This document shows positions 43,776 to 53,283 of a stretch of DNA of 64,000 nucleotides, piece after piece (within the stretch, counting starts at the first letter, position 1; each line of letters begins with the position of its first letter). This DNA comes from Desulfobulbus oralis (GTDB lineage Bacteria; Desulfobacterota; Desulfobulbia; Desulfobulbales; Desulfobulbaceae), in NCBI RefSeq assembly GCF_002952055.1, contig NZ_CP021255.1:2710418-2774417 (forward strand). Direction: 5' to 3'. The notes under the pieces were generated by a model. The model made no database searches and was not told where the DNA came from. It saw nothing but the letters and a program-made list of their open reading frames with translations. The position numbers and the translations under genes were made by a program.

Positions 43776-44699
43776 TCAGCTCCTCCCCTGCCACCAGGAC
43801 GGCCGCAGGGAAAGCCGGGTCACGAGCGCAAGCGGCAAATGCCGCGCCTGCCGGCCCAACTGGTAGGCGACAAACTTGCAGGCATTGCGGACCAGGCTTG
43901 CCGGCAGCAGATGATAGAGCCCCTGCGCAAGGAGATAGCGGAGTTCGGAAAGCACAAAACGCCTGCCCGCGCCGGTGGCAGCGCCAAAGGGCTGCAGGAG
44001 CTCGCGTGCCTCCGCATGGAAGGCGCCGGTATCGAAATAGCGCTTCACTTCGTCAACAAGGCGATAGTTGTGGGAATGAAAGACCAAAGCCCCGGGAATG
44101 TACTGCACACAATACCCGAGCTTCAGCATTTTTGCCACGGTGAAGCTGTCCTCGCCAAAGAGCAGCCTCTCCGGAAAAAAACCGGCCGCCTCCAGGGCCT
44201 CCCTGCGGTAAGCGGCAAAGCTGTTGGAGCAGAAGACGGTGTGCAGCCCCAGGCGCTTGCGGTCGGCGAAACAGCGGGGCGCTTCGGGGCGGTCCGGATA
44301 GTTGAAGAGCCTGAGATGGGCGGCAAAGGGCGTGGCATTGGTGTGCGGCAACTGGCGGCCATAGGCGACGGCAATGCGGGCATCGGCAAGCGGCGCCGTC
44401 AGGCGGGCTAGGGCGCTGTTGTCTGCCGGAATGGCGTCCTGGGTGAGAAAGACCAGGATATCGCCCCTGGCCGCCTGGGCGGCCAGGGTACGGGTAGCGC
44501 CATGATCAAAATCCCTGCGGCTGATGCCCATGAACCTGACCTGCGGAAAACGGCCGGCAATCTCCGGAGTGGCATCGGTGGAGGCGGAGTCCACCACCAG
44601 GATCTCATCCGGCAGCCTCGTCTGGCCAGCAAGGGCCCTCAACTGCTCTTCCAGCCAGTCGGCTGCGTTGCAGGTTGGAATGATTACGGAAAGAAACAT
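43776..44699 (-). CDS. Family 2 glycosyltransferase
   Basis: A 307-aa GT2 enzyme with a GT-A fold. The N-terminus SVIIPTCNAADWLEEQLRAL and nucleotide-binding DEILVVDSASTDATPE are clear, with RRDFDHGATRTLAAQAARGD typical of rhamnosyl/galactosyl-like transferases. GEDSFTVAKM may carry the catalytic base. The ATG at 44699 begins one base after the preceding gene's stop, so a long upstream extension is rejected. It has no predicted transmembrane helix. Sugar donor is unknown. Confidence 0.9.
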   Translation of the reverse strand: MFLSVIIPTCNAADWLEEQLRALAGQTRLPDEILVVDSASTDATPEIAGRFPQVRFMGISRRDFDHGATRTLAAQAARGDILVFLTQDAIPADNSALARLTAPLADARIAVAYGRQLPHTNATPFAAHLRLFNYPDRPEAPRCFADRKRLGLHTVFCSNSFAAYRREALEAAGFFPERLLFGEDSFTVAKMLKLGYCVQYIPGALVFHSHNYRLVDEVKRYFDTGAFHAEARELLQPFGAATGAGRRFVLSELRYLLAQGLYHLLPASLVRNACKFVAYQLGRQARHLPLALVTRLSLRPSWWQGRS

Positions 44700-44700
44700 T

Positions 44701-45528
44701 TTATATGTGCAGCCAGCGTACGAGTGCATATTTGGCCAGGGCCCAGAGCAGATACGGCGAGGGATGACGGCAGTAGAGGCGGATTTCGTTGGCTGCGGCC
44801 ATAAGCCGCAGCGGCCACGGCACGGCCTGCCGCTCGGACTGCCAGCCGCGGCAATGCAGGGCCCGAAGCGCTGGTTGGTAGAGCAGATGCCAGCCGGCGG
44901 CCCGCAGACGCAGGCAGAGTTCAATGTCTTCCTTGTAGAGGAAAAAGGCCGGATCAAAGACGGCGCCGCCCGCAAGGGCCACGGCCTCCAGGGCGCTGCG
45001 CCGGCAAAACAGGCAGGCACCGCAGAGCGCGGGCATCAGTTCCGGCCGGCCAAAACGGCCGTCATCCGGCTGGCCCTGGCCGCGATCCTGCCAGCGGCCA
45101 TACCAGCGCCGGACAATGCCGGTGGAATCCAGCAGTCCGCTGGCCAAACCGCTCTCCCGCGCACAGCCCAGAAGCCGCGGGCCCAGGGCCGCAAGCCGCT
45201 CATCTCCTGCCAGCACCGCTGCCGCACGGGCCAGGGTGTCTGGCAACAGGAAACAATCCGGATTCAGGAACAGCACAAAGGCCATGTCCGGCGGCACAGT
45301 GCGAAGGCCCAGATTATTGCCCGAACCATAGCCGATATTGCCGGCCTTCAGGCAGCGGATGTCCGGCCGCGCCGCAAAACCCTCCAGGTACGCCGCCGAA
45401 TCCGAGCCGCTGTCAACCAGCACGATCAGCGCCGGCCGGAGCGTGCCCGCATCCAGGGCGTGCAGACACCGGGCCAGATCCGCTTCCGCATTGTGGCAGA
45501 CGATGATGACCGCGATCCGGGGCTGCAT
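44701..45528 (-). CDS. Family 2 glycosyltransferase
   Basis: A 275-aa GT2 enzyme: IAVIIVCHNAEADLARCLHA opening, LIVLVDSGSDSAAY, the DxD-like LFLNPDCFLL, and DPAFFLYKEDIELCLRLRAA near the acceptor site. These features are typical of rhamnosyltransferase-like GT2 proteins. The ATG at 45528 overlaps the upstream stop (TGATG). Confidence 0.88.
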   Translation of the reverse strand: MQPRIAVIIVCHNAEADLARCLHALDAGTLRPALIVLVDSGSDSAAYLEGFAARPDIRCLKAGNIGYGSGNNLGLRTVPPDMAFVLFLNPDCFLLPDTLARAAAVLAGDERLAALGPRLLGCARESGLASGLLDSTGIVRRWYGRWQDRGQGQPDDGRFGRPELMPALCGACLFCRRSALEAVALAGGAVFDPAFFLYKEDIELCLRLRAAGWHLLYQPALRALHCRGWQSERQAVPWPLRLMAAANEIRLYCRHPSPYLLWALAKYALVRWLHI

Positions 45529-46556
45529 CAGCAAAAAAGCCGCAGGTAGAGCAGCAGGAGCCCGTTGCCCTTGCCGGCCGCGGCGCGGCGGCGCATGATG
45601 GAATGGATGCTTTCCCGCTCCGCCTCCCGGAGCTTTGCGCGCAAAAGTGGCGGCGCGATTTCCGCAGCGCCGATCCCCTGCCGGAATTTCCGCCGCATTC
45701 CGGGCCAGCCCCGCAGGGCCTCGCGCAGGCCCTGCCAGTATGCGCCGAAATGCCGCTTTTTCAACACAAAGAGCAGCCAGCAAAACTGGTACGCCGCTAT
45801 CACCAAAGCATAGCGCACAAACAGCGCCAGGGAATAGTTGCGGGCCAGCACGAAGAAGGCATTACGGGTGGAGAGCCGGATGGTCAGGTCGTTGAACCTG
45901 GAGCCGGTGGTGGCGCTGCCGATGTGAAACACCCGGGCCTCGGGCACATAACGGCAGATCTTGCCCAGGCGGGCGGCGCGCAGATTCCAGTCCACATCTT
46001 CCAGATAGGCGAAAAAGTCCGGATCAAAGGCCCCCACCTCCTGCAGTGTCTGCCGGCGGTACAGGGCAGCACCGGCGCAGGCTCCGAAGACCGGCCGGGG
46101 CAGCGCATAGGCAGGGCCGTCCTCTTCCATGGTGCCCAGACGGTATCCGGCCCCGCCGCGCAAAAAGCCCTCCCCTGCCCCGTCCAGCAGATGGCGCTCG
46201 TGAAAATTCACCAGCCGGGCGGCAAAGAAGCCGGCCTCCGGCCACTGCCGGGCCGCCCGGGCCAACTGCTCCAGACAATCGGGCGCCAGTTCGGTATCGT
46301 TGTTCAGCAAAAAAACCAGGTCCGCATCACCCGATGCAATGCCCGTATTCACTGCCGCGCTGAAGCCGGTATTTTCGGCCAACTGCACCAGGCGCACTTC
46401 AGGAAAATGCTCCTGCAGCAGGGCAGAGGAATCGTCCTCCGAGCCGTTGTCCACCACGATGACCCGCCAGTCGCGAAAGCTCTGGGCCCTGATGGCCTTC
46501 AGGCAGACGGACAGGAAGGCCCGGCCGTTGTAATTGGGAATGACGATGTCAATCAC
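45528..46556 (-). CDS. Family 2 glycosyltransferase
   Basis: A 342-aa GT2 enzyme starting with GTG that overlaps the upstream gene (GTGA). Motifs are IDIVIPNYNGRAFLSVCLKA, VIVVDNGSEDDSS, VFLLNNDTELAPDCLE (DxD-like NDT) and DPDFFAYLEDVDWNLRAARL (ED motif). A hydrophobic stretch near residues 238-265 may contact the membrane. Rhamnosyl- or mannosyl-type specificity is possible but unproven. Confidence 0.9.
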   Translation of the reverse strand: MIDIVIPNYNGRAFLSVCLKAIRAQSFRDWRVIVVDNGSEDDSSALLQEHFPEVRLVQLAENTGFSAAVNTGIASGDADLVFLLNNDTELAPDCLEQLARAARQWPEAGFFAARLVNFHERHLLDGAGEGFLRGGAGYRLGTMEEDGPAYALPRPVFGACAGAALYRRQTLQEVGAFDPDFFAYLEDVDWNLRAARLGKICRYVPEARVFHIGSATTGSRFNDLTIRLSTRNAFFVLARNYSLALFVRYALVIAAYQFCWLLFVLKKRHFGAYWQGLREALRGWPGMRRKFRQGIGAAEIAPPLLRAKLREAERESIHSIMRRRAAAGKGNGLLLLYLRLFC

Positions 46557-47518
46557 TCGCTCTTTTCCTGTGCAGCCGGCAGGCCCAGAACCTTGCGGAC
46601 GTGGTAGATCGGCTTCTTCTGGCTCTCGTGGTAGGTGCGCACCACCAGCTCGGCCAAGAGGCCGATGGTGATGAACTGGATGCCCAGAAACATCAAAAGA
46701 ATCGCCAGCAGGAGCATGGGCCTGTCGCCCAGGGGCATGCCAAAGCACTGGCGCTGAATCAGCAGCACCAGCGCTATCAGAAAACCAGCCACGGACGAAA
46801 AGATGCCGATGCTGCCGAAGACGTGCAACGGCCGGGTGGCGTAGCTCAAAAGAAATTTCACGGTCATCAGGTCGAGCAGCACCCGGATGGTGCGCGAAAT
46901 ACCGTACTTGGAGGCGCCGAAACGGCGCGCCCGGTGGTTGACCTTGATTTCGGTAAAGGCGATGCCCATGCCGCTGGCAATAGCCGGGATAAAGCGGTGC
47001 ATTTCTCCGTAAAGACGAATATTTTCGATGACTTCCCGCCGGAATGCCTTGAGGGTGCACCCGTAGTCGTGCAGGCGCACGCCAGTCACCCAGGAAATGA
47101 GCCGGTTGGCCATCTGCGAGGGCAGTCGACGGGAGAGCATGGCGTCCTGCCGGTCAAAACGCCAACCCGTGACCACATCAAAGCCCTCGTCCAGCTTGGC
47201 CAGCAGCTTCGGAATGTCGTGCGGGTCATTCTGCAGATCGCCGTCCATGGTGACGATCACGGCGCCGGAGGCATGGTCAAAGCCCGCGCTCATGGCCGCG
47301 GTCTGACCGAAGTTGCGGCGCAGGGCCACCACCCGCACGCCCGGATCCTGCCGCTGCACGGCCTCGAGGCGGGCCAGGGTGCGGTCCTTTGAGCCGTCAT
47401 CCACAAAGACCATCTCAGCGCTCCCGGGCAGGGCGGCCAGCACCTCGTGCAGCTCGTCGTAGAGCAGTTGCACGTTGTCTTCTTCGTTGTACAGGGGAAC
47501 TACCACAGAAATATCCAC
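46553..47518 (-). CDS. Polyprenol-phosphate glycosyltransferase (GtrB/ArnC/DPM1-like)
   Basis: A 321-aa membrane GT2. The catalytic domain has SVVVPLYNEEDNVQLLYDEL, EMVFVDDGSKDRT and MDGDLQNDPHDIPKLL (DxD), with the DPM1-type FGASKYGISRTIRVLLDL. Two C-terminal transmembrane helices (about residues 230-255 and 268-292) complete the GtrB pattern. Such enzymes load a sugar on polyprenyl phosphate for use outside the membrane. The GTG at 47518 has AAGGG eight bases upstream; a GTG at 47527 is the alternative. Confidence 0.9.
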   Translation of the reverse strand: MDISVVVPLYNEEDNVQLLYDELHEVLAALPGSAEMVFVDDGSKDRTLARLEAVQRQDPGVRVVALRRNFGQTAAMSAGFDHASGAVIVTMDGDLQNDPHDIPKLLAKLDEGFDVVTGWRFDRQDAMLSRRLPSQMANRLISWVTGVRLHDYGCTLKAFRREVIENIRLYGEMHRFIPAIASGMGIAFTEIKVNHRARRFGASKYGISRTIRVLLDLMTVKFLLSYATRPLHVFGSIGIFSSVAGFLIALVLLIQRQCFGMPLGDRPMLLLAILLMFLGIQFITIGLLAELVVRTYHESQKKPIYHVRKVLGLPAAQEKSE

Positions 47519-47531
47519 GCACCACACCCTT

Positions 47532-49649
47532 TTAAGGTTCAGGATAGAGATACAGATCGGGCCAGTTGTCGTTGCCGCTGTGAAAGGTCAGGCGCAGCGC
47601 CTCTGCCGGCGGCCGGCCGATCTGCCAGAGAAAAATTTCATAATCCGCCTTGTCATGCTCATGATCGCCCCGGCTGGCCGCAAAGACCAGCAGATCGCCG
47701 CTGCCCGCGACCCTGGGGAAATACTCGTGGCTGAACTCGCCGGGCAGATCCAGCCATTTGAGCGGCGCGAGCGTCCGGGCATCCAGCCGGTAAAAGGCGT
47801 TCTGCTGCCGGCCGCCGTGATCCACCTTGAACAGGTAGCTGCCATCCGGCGACCAGGCCAGTTGACAGCCATCGCCCACGGGATGCAGCGCGCCGTCGGC
47901 CAGATCCACCACCGCGGTCGCGCGCCTGGCCCCCCTGAGGGTGACGGCAAGCCGCCTGCCATCCGGCGAAAGCGACGGCGTTTCCAGCCAGGTATCCTGC
48001 GGCACGGCCAGATTCCCGCCGCTCGCCAACAGGAGCTGCTCCCTGCCGCTTGCCAGATCGAGACGCAGCATCTGCCGGCCCTGACGCTGAAAAAACACGC
48101 TGTTGCCATCCGCCGACCAGGTCGGGGCATTGCCGTCCCTGGCCAGAAGCCGCTCAGCCCCGCTCTGCAGGTCCAAAAGATACACATCCCAGGCCAGATG
48201 GTCCCGCTGGGAGTTCCACCGCGTTTTGGAGCGGGCAAAAAGCACCCGCCGCCCGTCCGGAGCTATGCGCGGGAAAGCAGCGGCATGGTGGCCATCGGTC
48301 AGGCGGCTCAGGCGGCCTTCCGGCAGGTCGAGACGCCACAGGGCATGATTGCCGCTCCGGTTGGAGCTCCACACCAGAAAGCCCCGGCGGCCCCGCAGGA
48401 TCTGCGCCAAGTGCCCGGACTGCACCGACTCGCCGGGCAGGGTCTCGCCGAAGCTGGTGGGCGGCGCCATGGCCTGCCGGCGCTGCCAGTGGCGCAGCTC
48501 CCGCACCGACACCAAAGCGGCGGCCAGCCCCAGCATCAAAAGCAAAAGAGCAAAGAGCAGCCGGCGCTTCCGGCGCCCGGGATCCGACGCCCCCTTTGCC
48601 GCAGCCCGGCCGCTGCCCAGCACGACGAAAAGCACCAGAGCCGCGCAGCCCAGGCCGTAATCCACGGCCTGACTGAGCAGATGCAGGCCCAGCATGATGG
48701 CGAGCGCCGCGCTCCGGCTGGCGCCCAGAGCGCTCAGGGCCAGCATGCCGCCGCCCTCGTAAACGCCAAAGCCCATAAAGGCAGGCACCGGCAGGGCCGC
48801 CGCCGCCTCTCCGCTGACCAGCGCCATCAGCACCGGCGTCAGGGCCGTGTCCACCTCCGGAAACTGGAGCATGGCCACGGCGCAAAAAAGGCTGTAGAGG
48901 CCCAGATACTTCGCCAGCCGCACGGCCAGGGAATAGGCCAAAAGCCGCCCCGAAATTCCGGCTGCCCGCGCCTGCTGCAGAGCCTGGATCAGCGCTGAAA
49001 CAAAAGCCATGGCCCGGCCGCCCAGCTTCCTGAGCAGCGGCCAGCTCCTGCCCCCGCTCCAGCGCCGCAGCAGGGCCTCGCAGCCCCTGAGGCCCGGGAA
49101 AAGCGCCGCGAAACCGGCCAGGACCAAGAGCAGCAGCAGCGGAATGACGGCGATCAGCCACCACTGGGGCCTGAGCTGCACGAGCTGCCAGCCCAGCAGC
49201 ACGACGAGAATCAGGGCCAGGGCCAGCAAATCGAAGAGAAAGGCAATCGCCAGGGCGGACAGGCAGGCGGCAGCCGAAACCCGGCAGCCCCGGTTCAGCA
49301 TGGCCACAAAGCTCAGCTCGCCCAGCCGCGCCGGCAGCAGGTCGATAAACATGTTGCGGCTCATGGTCACCAGAAAGACCGGAAGAAAACCCGGCCGTTC
49401 CGGCCCGCTGTGCTCCAGGAGCAGGCGGTAGCGGCCCGTTTGCAGCAGGCTGCGCAGCAGGGAGGCTCCCACATAGACCGCGACCAGCGGCAGGGCCAGG
49501 TGCTGCAGCGTGACCAGCAGGCGCGAAAAGAAGGGCAAGGCCCCCTCGCCTGGCACGCTGCGCGCCAGCAGGCCCAGCAGCAGAAGCGAGACGAGCAGCG
49601 CCAGCAGGAGATGGCCGCAGGTCCTCCGCATCGCGCCCTCTGCCCTCAT
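47532..49649 (-). CDS. UPF0104 flippase-like membrane domain fused to a TolB-like beta-propeller
   Basis: A 705-aa two-part protein. Residues 1-325 are a polytopic UPF0104/LPG-synthase-TM-type domain (FIDLLPARLGELSFVAMLNR, PAFMGFGVYEGGGMLALSAL). One further helix at about 340-365 leads to residues 375-705, a soluble propeller of PD40/WD40-like repeats (GNHALWRLDLPEGRLSRLTD, GNAPTWSADGNSVFFQRQG, PSLSPDGRRLAVTL). The propeller should face the periplasm. The ATG overlaps the upstream UPF0104 gene's stop (ATGA). Lipid-linked sugar movement plus glycan binding is an inference. Confidence 0.82.
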   Translation of the reverse strand: MRAEGAMRRTCGHLLLALLVSLLLLGLLARSVPGEGALPFFSRLLVTLQHLALPLVAVYVGASLLRSLLQTGRYRLLLEHSGPERPGFLPVFLVTMSRNMFIDLLPARLGELSFVAMLNRGCRVSAAACLSALAIAFLFDLLALALILVVLLGWQLVQLRPQWWLIAVIPLLLLLVLAGFAALFPGLRGCEALLRRWSGGRSWPLLRKLGGRAMAFVSALIQALQQARAAGISGRLLAYSLAVRLAKYLGLYSLFCAVAMLQFPEVDTALTPVLMALVSGEAAAALPVPAFMGFGVYEGGGMLALSALGASRSAALAIMLGLHLLSQAVDYGLGCAALVLFVVLGSGRAAAKGASDPGRRKRRLLFALLLLMLGLAAALVSVRELRHWQRRQAMAPPTSFGETLPGESVQSGHLAQILRGRRGFLVWSSNRSGNHALWRLDLPEGRLSRLTDGHHAAAFPRIAPDGRRVLFARSKTRWNSQRDHLAWDVYLLDLQSGAERLLARDGNAPTWSADGNSVFFQRQGRQMLRLDLASGREQLLLASGGNLAVPQDTWLETPSLSPDGRRLAVTLRGARRATAVVDLADGALHPVGDGCQLAWSPDGSYLFKVDHGGRQQNAFYRLDARTLAPLKWLDLPGEFSHEYFPRVAGSGDLLVFAASRGDHEHDKADYEIFLWQIGRPPAEALRLTFHSGNDNWPDLYLYPEP

Positions 49650-50632
49650 GACGAACCCGCCTGCCCATCCCGGGCGCGCCGGCCCGCCGCAAAGATCCGG
49701 CCGGCATAGAGCAGTCCGCCAATCAGCGAGTAGCAGAGGGTCACAGCCAGAAAGACCACGGCAAGCGACCTCGTGTAGGCCTCGCCCATACCGGCCCACT
49801 GGAAAAAAAACACATAGCCCATGTCGCGGACCCCGATGCCGTAGACCGAAACCGGCAGCGCCTCCATGAGCGTAATCAGGGGCACAAAGGCCAGAAAGTA
49901 CACAAAGGGCGCGTGGGCGTGCAGGGCCCAGGCCATCAGGTACACGGCCACCACCAGCAGAAACTGGAAGGCAAAGGAAATAAGCAGCACCCAGGCCAGC
50001 ATGCGGGGTTCGGCGCCGTAACGGGCAAAGGCCGCGAAAAAGCGCCCGCAAAAGTCCTGCATCCTGGGCATACGATCGAGGCGCAGCACCTGGAGCAGAC
50101 GCAGCAGCGGTCTTTGCAGCCAGAGCAGGACAAGGATCAGGGCCAGGGCCGCCAGGGCCAAAAGCGGCAGGATCACCAGCACCGGCCGTTCCAGCCGGAT
50201 GGCGACAAACACCGAACCCCCGAGGCTCAGACAGGCCAGGGCGACAAAACCGCTCAGCCGGTCGGCCAGCACCGAGGCCGCGGTGCTGGCGCCCCGGCCG
50301 CTCTTCTGCATGATATCGTAGATGCGGTACGAATCGCCGCCGATATTGGAGGGCAGAAAAAGGTTGAAGAAAGCGGCGATCAGGTAGCTCACCACCAGTT
50401 TGATCAGGGGAATATCGATGTGATCACTCAAAAGCAGAAGACGCCACTTGAGGGCGCTCAGCGTGGTGTTCAGCAGGAGCAGCAGCCCCACCGGCAGGAG
50501 CAGCAGAAGCTGGCACTGCGCCAGAACCGCAGCAATCTGCTGTACCGGCGTATTCCGGTACAGCAACAGCAGGAGGGCCAGGCTGACCGCAACTTTGAGG
50601 CACAGCAGGATATGAGGTCGGACTCCGCTCAC
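49646..50632 (-). CDS. UPF0104 flippase-like membrane protein
   Basis: A 328-aa inner-membrane protein with about eight helices, of the AglD/YbhN (lysylphosphatidylglycerol synthase TM-like) family. Signatures are AAFFNLFLPSNIGGDSYRIY near residues 86-105 and EALPVSVYGIGVRDMGYVFF near 252-271. It starts with GTG, which overlaps the preceding stop (GTGA), and is followed by a second family member in the next gene. Role is unproven; flipping of lipid-linked intermediates is a frequent hypothesis for polysaccharide loci. Confidence 0.88.
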   Translation of the reverse strand: MSGVRPHILLCLKVAVSLALLLLLYRNTPVQQIAAVLAQCQLLLLLPVGLLLLLNTTLSALKWRLLLLSDHIDIPLIKLVVSYLIAAFFNLFLPSNIGGDSYRIYDIMQKSGRGASTAASVLADRLSGFVALACLSLGGSVFVAIRLERPVLVILPLLALAALALILVLLWLQRPLLRLLQVLRLDRMPRMQDFCGRFFAAFARYGAEPRMLAWVLLISFAFQFLLVVAVYLMAWALHAHAPFVYFLAFVPLITLMEALPVSVYGIGVRDMGYVFFFQWAGMGEAYTRSLAVVFLAVTLCYSLIGGLLYAGRIFAAGRRARDGQAGSS

Positions 50633-51384
50633 GTTTCAGATGGCGCTTTGCGCGTTCTGATGACCCGTGCCGGCGCACCCACGCACACGGCCCCAGGCGG
50701 CACGGACCTGGTGAGTACGGACCCGGCGCCCGCCACAGCCCCGGAGGCCACCCGCACGCCACCCAGAACCGTCACCCTGGCGCCCAGCCAGACGTTGTTT
50801 TCCAGAGTCACGCCGCCGTCCTGCACCATGGGGCACTCGCGAATCAGGCCACTGTCCGTGTCGCCGATCGCATAGCTGCCGCCGCCAATGAGCAGGCAGG
50901 ACTGACCGATCACGCAGTCGTCGCCGATCCGCACCTCGCAAGCGCCGACCGACTGGACAATGCTGAGGGCATTGATGCCGACATGGCGGCCCACGCGGAT
51001 GGCCCCGCCCTTGCAGGACAGCATCACGTCGTTGGAGAGCATCGTGCCCCTGCCCAGAACGATGCTCTCACAACAGTCTTCGTGGCGACCGTCCAGAATG
51101 CAGCCATCGCCGATCACCACATCCGCGTCCAGCCGGATACGGCCCGGATGCCGCAGAATGATGCGGGTCCCGAACAGTACGCCCGGGCCGCAGTGGGCAA
51201 AGAGCCTTTTCCAGAACAGGCCGCGCAGGGCGATGCCCAGGGCGCCGGGAATGCCGCCGAGCCAGGTGCAGAATTCGAAGTAAAGCAGGAAGCCCAGACC
51301 GAAACGGCCCACAATGACCTCCTGATACTTCCTCAGTGCGCTGGCCCTGCCGGTAATGGCGGCGTGGGTTTTTTGCATGGCCAT
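50629..51384 (-). CDS. Left-handed beta-helix (hexapeptide-repeat) acyltransferase
   Basis: A 251-aa LbH protein. A hydrophobic N-terminal region (FGLGFLLYFEFCTWLGGIPG) typical of EPS-locus acetyltransferases precedes hexapeptide coils (IRLDADVVIGDGCILDGR, VRIGDDCVIGQSCLLIGG, VTLENNVWLGARVTVLGGV). A catalytic-type GAPARVIRT end follows. It probably acetylates a sugar of the polymer with acetyl-CoA. No good Shine-Dalgarno is seen; translation may be coupled to the gene 8 bases upstream. Confidence 0.88.
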   Translation of the reverse strand: MAMQKTHAAITGRASALRKYQEVIVGRFGLGFLLYFEFCTWLGGIPGALGIALRGLFWKRLFAHCGPGVLFGTRIILRHPGRIRLDADVVIGDGCILDGRHEDCCESIVLGRGTMLSNDVMLSCKGGAIRVGRHVGINALSIVQSVGACEVRIGDDCVIGQSCLLIGGGSYAIGDTDSGLIRECPMVQDGGVTLENNVWLGARVTVLGGVRVASGAVAGAGSVLTRSVPPGAVCVGAPARVIRTRKAPSET

Positions 51385-51392
51385 ACGGCCGT

Positions 51393-52331
51393 TCAGGCCA
51401 GGCAGGCCGCTCTGCGCCGGCGCAGCAGCAGCAGAATGCCCAGCAGGGTCGCCCCCGAAGCGCCCAGCAGCGCAAGGGGCGCATGGACCGCCAGCCAGGC
51501 CAGGCCCACCAGCGGCAGCAGCAGGAGACGCACCGTGGCCCGCGCCCAGTCATGGGCCGCGATCCAGTCGGCCAGCGGCGGCGAATGGCGATAGTACTGC
51601 TGCACCAGCCACTGTCCGGCCCGGTTCGGCAGGAGGAGCCTGTCCCTGAACTGGCGCAGCACCATGACATGCGGCTCCATATAGGAACCAAAGGCAGCGG
51701 TGGCAATGAAGCAGCCCCCGCCTCCGTCGCTCTTCCCGGAAACGGCCGATGCAAAGGTTGAAGCCACGATCCGGGCCCCGGCCGCATTGGTGTGGATGCC
51801 GTCGGTATTCAGGTTCGGCCAGTTGCCAATCAGGTTGCCGTAGGAGTCCACCAGGGTAACGCCGGCGGAAGAAACCGCGGAGGCGATACTCGCATTGTAG
51901 GCGGGCACCTGGGCGCCCGCGCTGTACTTCGTGTACGGCGGCAGCGTGGACAGCACGGGGATGGCCCCGTGACTCCGCGCGATCGAGGCCATATGGCTCA
52001 GGTTGTGGGCCACGGTCATCCTGCTGATCCCGCCGGAGACATCGTTGGTGCCCTCCATGATGAGCACGTAGCTGGGCTTGTGCCGCGCGATCTCGCCTGC
52101 GATGCGGCCAAGACCCTGGCCGGTCGTTTCTCCGCCCCGGCCGGAGCTCACCACCGAATAGCCGCCTACCAGAGGCGGCAGAAACACCGGGTAGCCGGTG
52201 CCGCCACCGTAGCCGCCGTGGGTATTGGAATCGCCAAAGCAGAGGATGGTGTCGGCAACAGCGGGCTGCGCCAGCAACATGGCCACCAGGGCCGCCAGAG
52301 GGACAAGCTTTACACTACGGTTTAGCATCAT
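51393..52331 (-). CDS. Secreted SGNH/GDSL hydrolase with CFI-box C-terminal domain
   Basis: A 312-aa exported esterase. The signal peptide (about residues 1-26, ending QPAVA) precedes block [21 protein letters not shown] (Ser nucleophile), the block II/III Gly and GTNDV motif ([13 protein letters not shown]) and the block V Asp-His pair ([11 protein letters not shown]). After a Gly-rich hinge it carries the CFI-box C-terminal module: [20 protein letters not shown], then [14 protein letters not shown] and [16 protein letters not shown] transmembrane helix and LLRRRR close the chain. Deacetylation of the polysaccharide is plausible. The ATG at 52331 is chosen by AGG spacing. Confidence 0.88.
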   Translation of the reverse strand: MMLNRSVKLVPLAALVAMLLAQPAVADTILCFGDSNTHGGYGGGTGYPVFLPPLVGGYSVVSSGRGGETTGQGLGRIAGEIARHKPSYVLIMEGTNDVSGGISRMTVAHNLSHMASIARSHGAIPVLSTLPPYTKYSAGAQVPAYNASIASAVSSAGVTLVDSYGNLIGNWPNLNTDGIHTNAAGARIVASTFASAVSGKSDGGGGCFIATAAFGSYMEPHVMVLRQFRDRLLLPNRAGQWLVQQYYRHSPPLADWIAAHDWARATVRLLLLPLVGLAWLAVHAPLALLGASGATLLGILLLLRRRRAACLA

Positions 52332-52354
52332 TTTCAAGACCTGAAGGAAGAAGG

Positions 52355-53137
52355 TTATTCATTGTTGCTGCGAATAAAAAGCATACTGCGATCCGCAACG
52401 AAATTCGGCACGGATTCCTCGGAAAACTGCTGACGCTGCTGCTGCAGACGCTCCAGCTCTCCGGTGGAGAGCGCCTGTTCCTCAGTCCAGCCGTCACCTG
52501 CAAAGCGCGAAGTCAAAAGGACATAAGCCCCATCGCGAAAGCCCTCCCAAGTGATCTGGATAGCGCCCTTGCGGTCGATTTCAATGCAGGGATTGATATC
52601 CGGCACATCGTTGCCAAAGTTGACCTGCTCGGGTCTGCTCCACTTGCCCTGCCGCAGCCGCATGCAGTAGATGTCATCCTGGGTGGCGCCATCGTTGCCG
52701 GCAAAGACCAGCCACAGCACGCCGGCATTATCGACCGCCACAAAGGGCATGGTGGCCTCTTCGGGCAGGTCGGGCACCAGCCGCACCTCCGACCAGGCAT
52801 GGGCATCAAAAACCGCATAGGCAATCGTCAGGCGCAGCTCATCGCGGATCACCCACACCGCATATTTCTTCCCGGCGGGGCCGGCAACGATGCAGGGCAA
52901 AAGACTGTCCACCCCACCCTCCGAGAGCTGCACCGGCTTGGTCCAGCGCCCCCTGGTGTCCTGACTGCTGAAATAGATGGCCCGCCAATTCCCCGACGAA
53001 ACCGTCCAAACCATGTCCCGGCTGACTGCAGCCTTTGCCGGCGCCTCCCGGGCCAAAGCAGGCCCGGCCCAGACGCACAGCCCCAGAAGCGCAAGTCCCC
53101 AGGCACAGCCCTGTAGCGCCTGCCAAGATCCCCGCAT
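52355..53137 (-). CDS. Secreted beta-propeller-like protein of unknown function
   Basis: A 260-aa exported protein. The signal peptide (residues 1-30, ending PALA) precedes repeated segments of BNR/sialidase-like propeller type: [33 protein letters not shown] and [20 protein letters not shown]. About five such blades are visible. No catalytic residues of sialidases are evident. It starts at the second ATG, which has AGGAGG seven bases upstream. It lies next to the SGNH hydrolase gene and may bind the extracellular glycan. Confidence 0.75.
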   Translation of the reverse strand: MRGSWQALQGCAWGLALLGLCVWAGPALAREAPAKAAVSRDMVWTVSSGNWRAIYFSSQDTRGRWTKPVQLSEGGVDSLLPCIVAGPAGKKYAVWVIRDELRLTIAYAVFDAHAWSEVRLVPDLPEEATMPFVAVDNAGVLWLVFAGNDGATQDDIYCMRLRQGKWSRPEQVNFGNDVPDINPCIEIDRKGAIQITWEGFRDGAYVLLTSRFAGDGWTEEQALSTGELERLQQQRQQFSEESVPNFVADRSMLFIRSNNE

Positions 53138-53283
53138 ACCCATACCTCCTCATGGAAAGCCCGGCAAAACACCAGGCAGAAAATCGCTTCGAACATACCG
53201 TGTTCGGCGGCAAAAAAAAACAGGAACATCACGCCAAACACAGTGCGCGGCCACCACGAAAGCCGCCGGCTGCGGCCCTGCGC

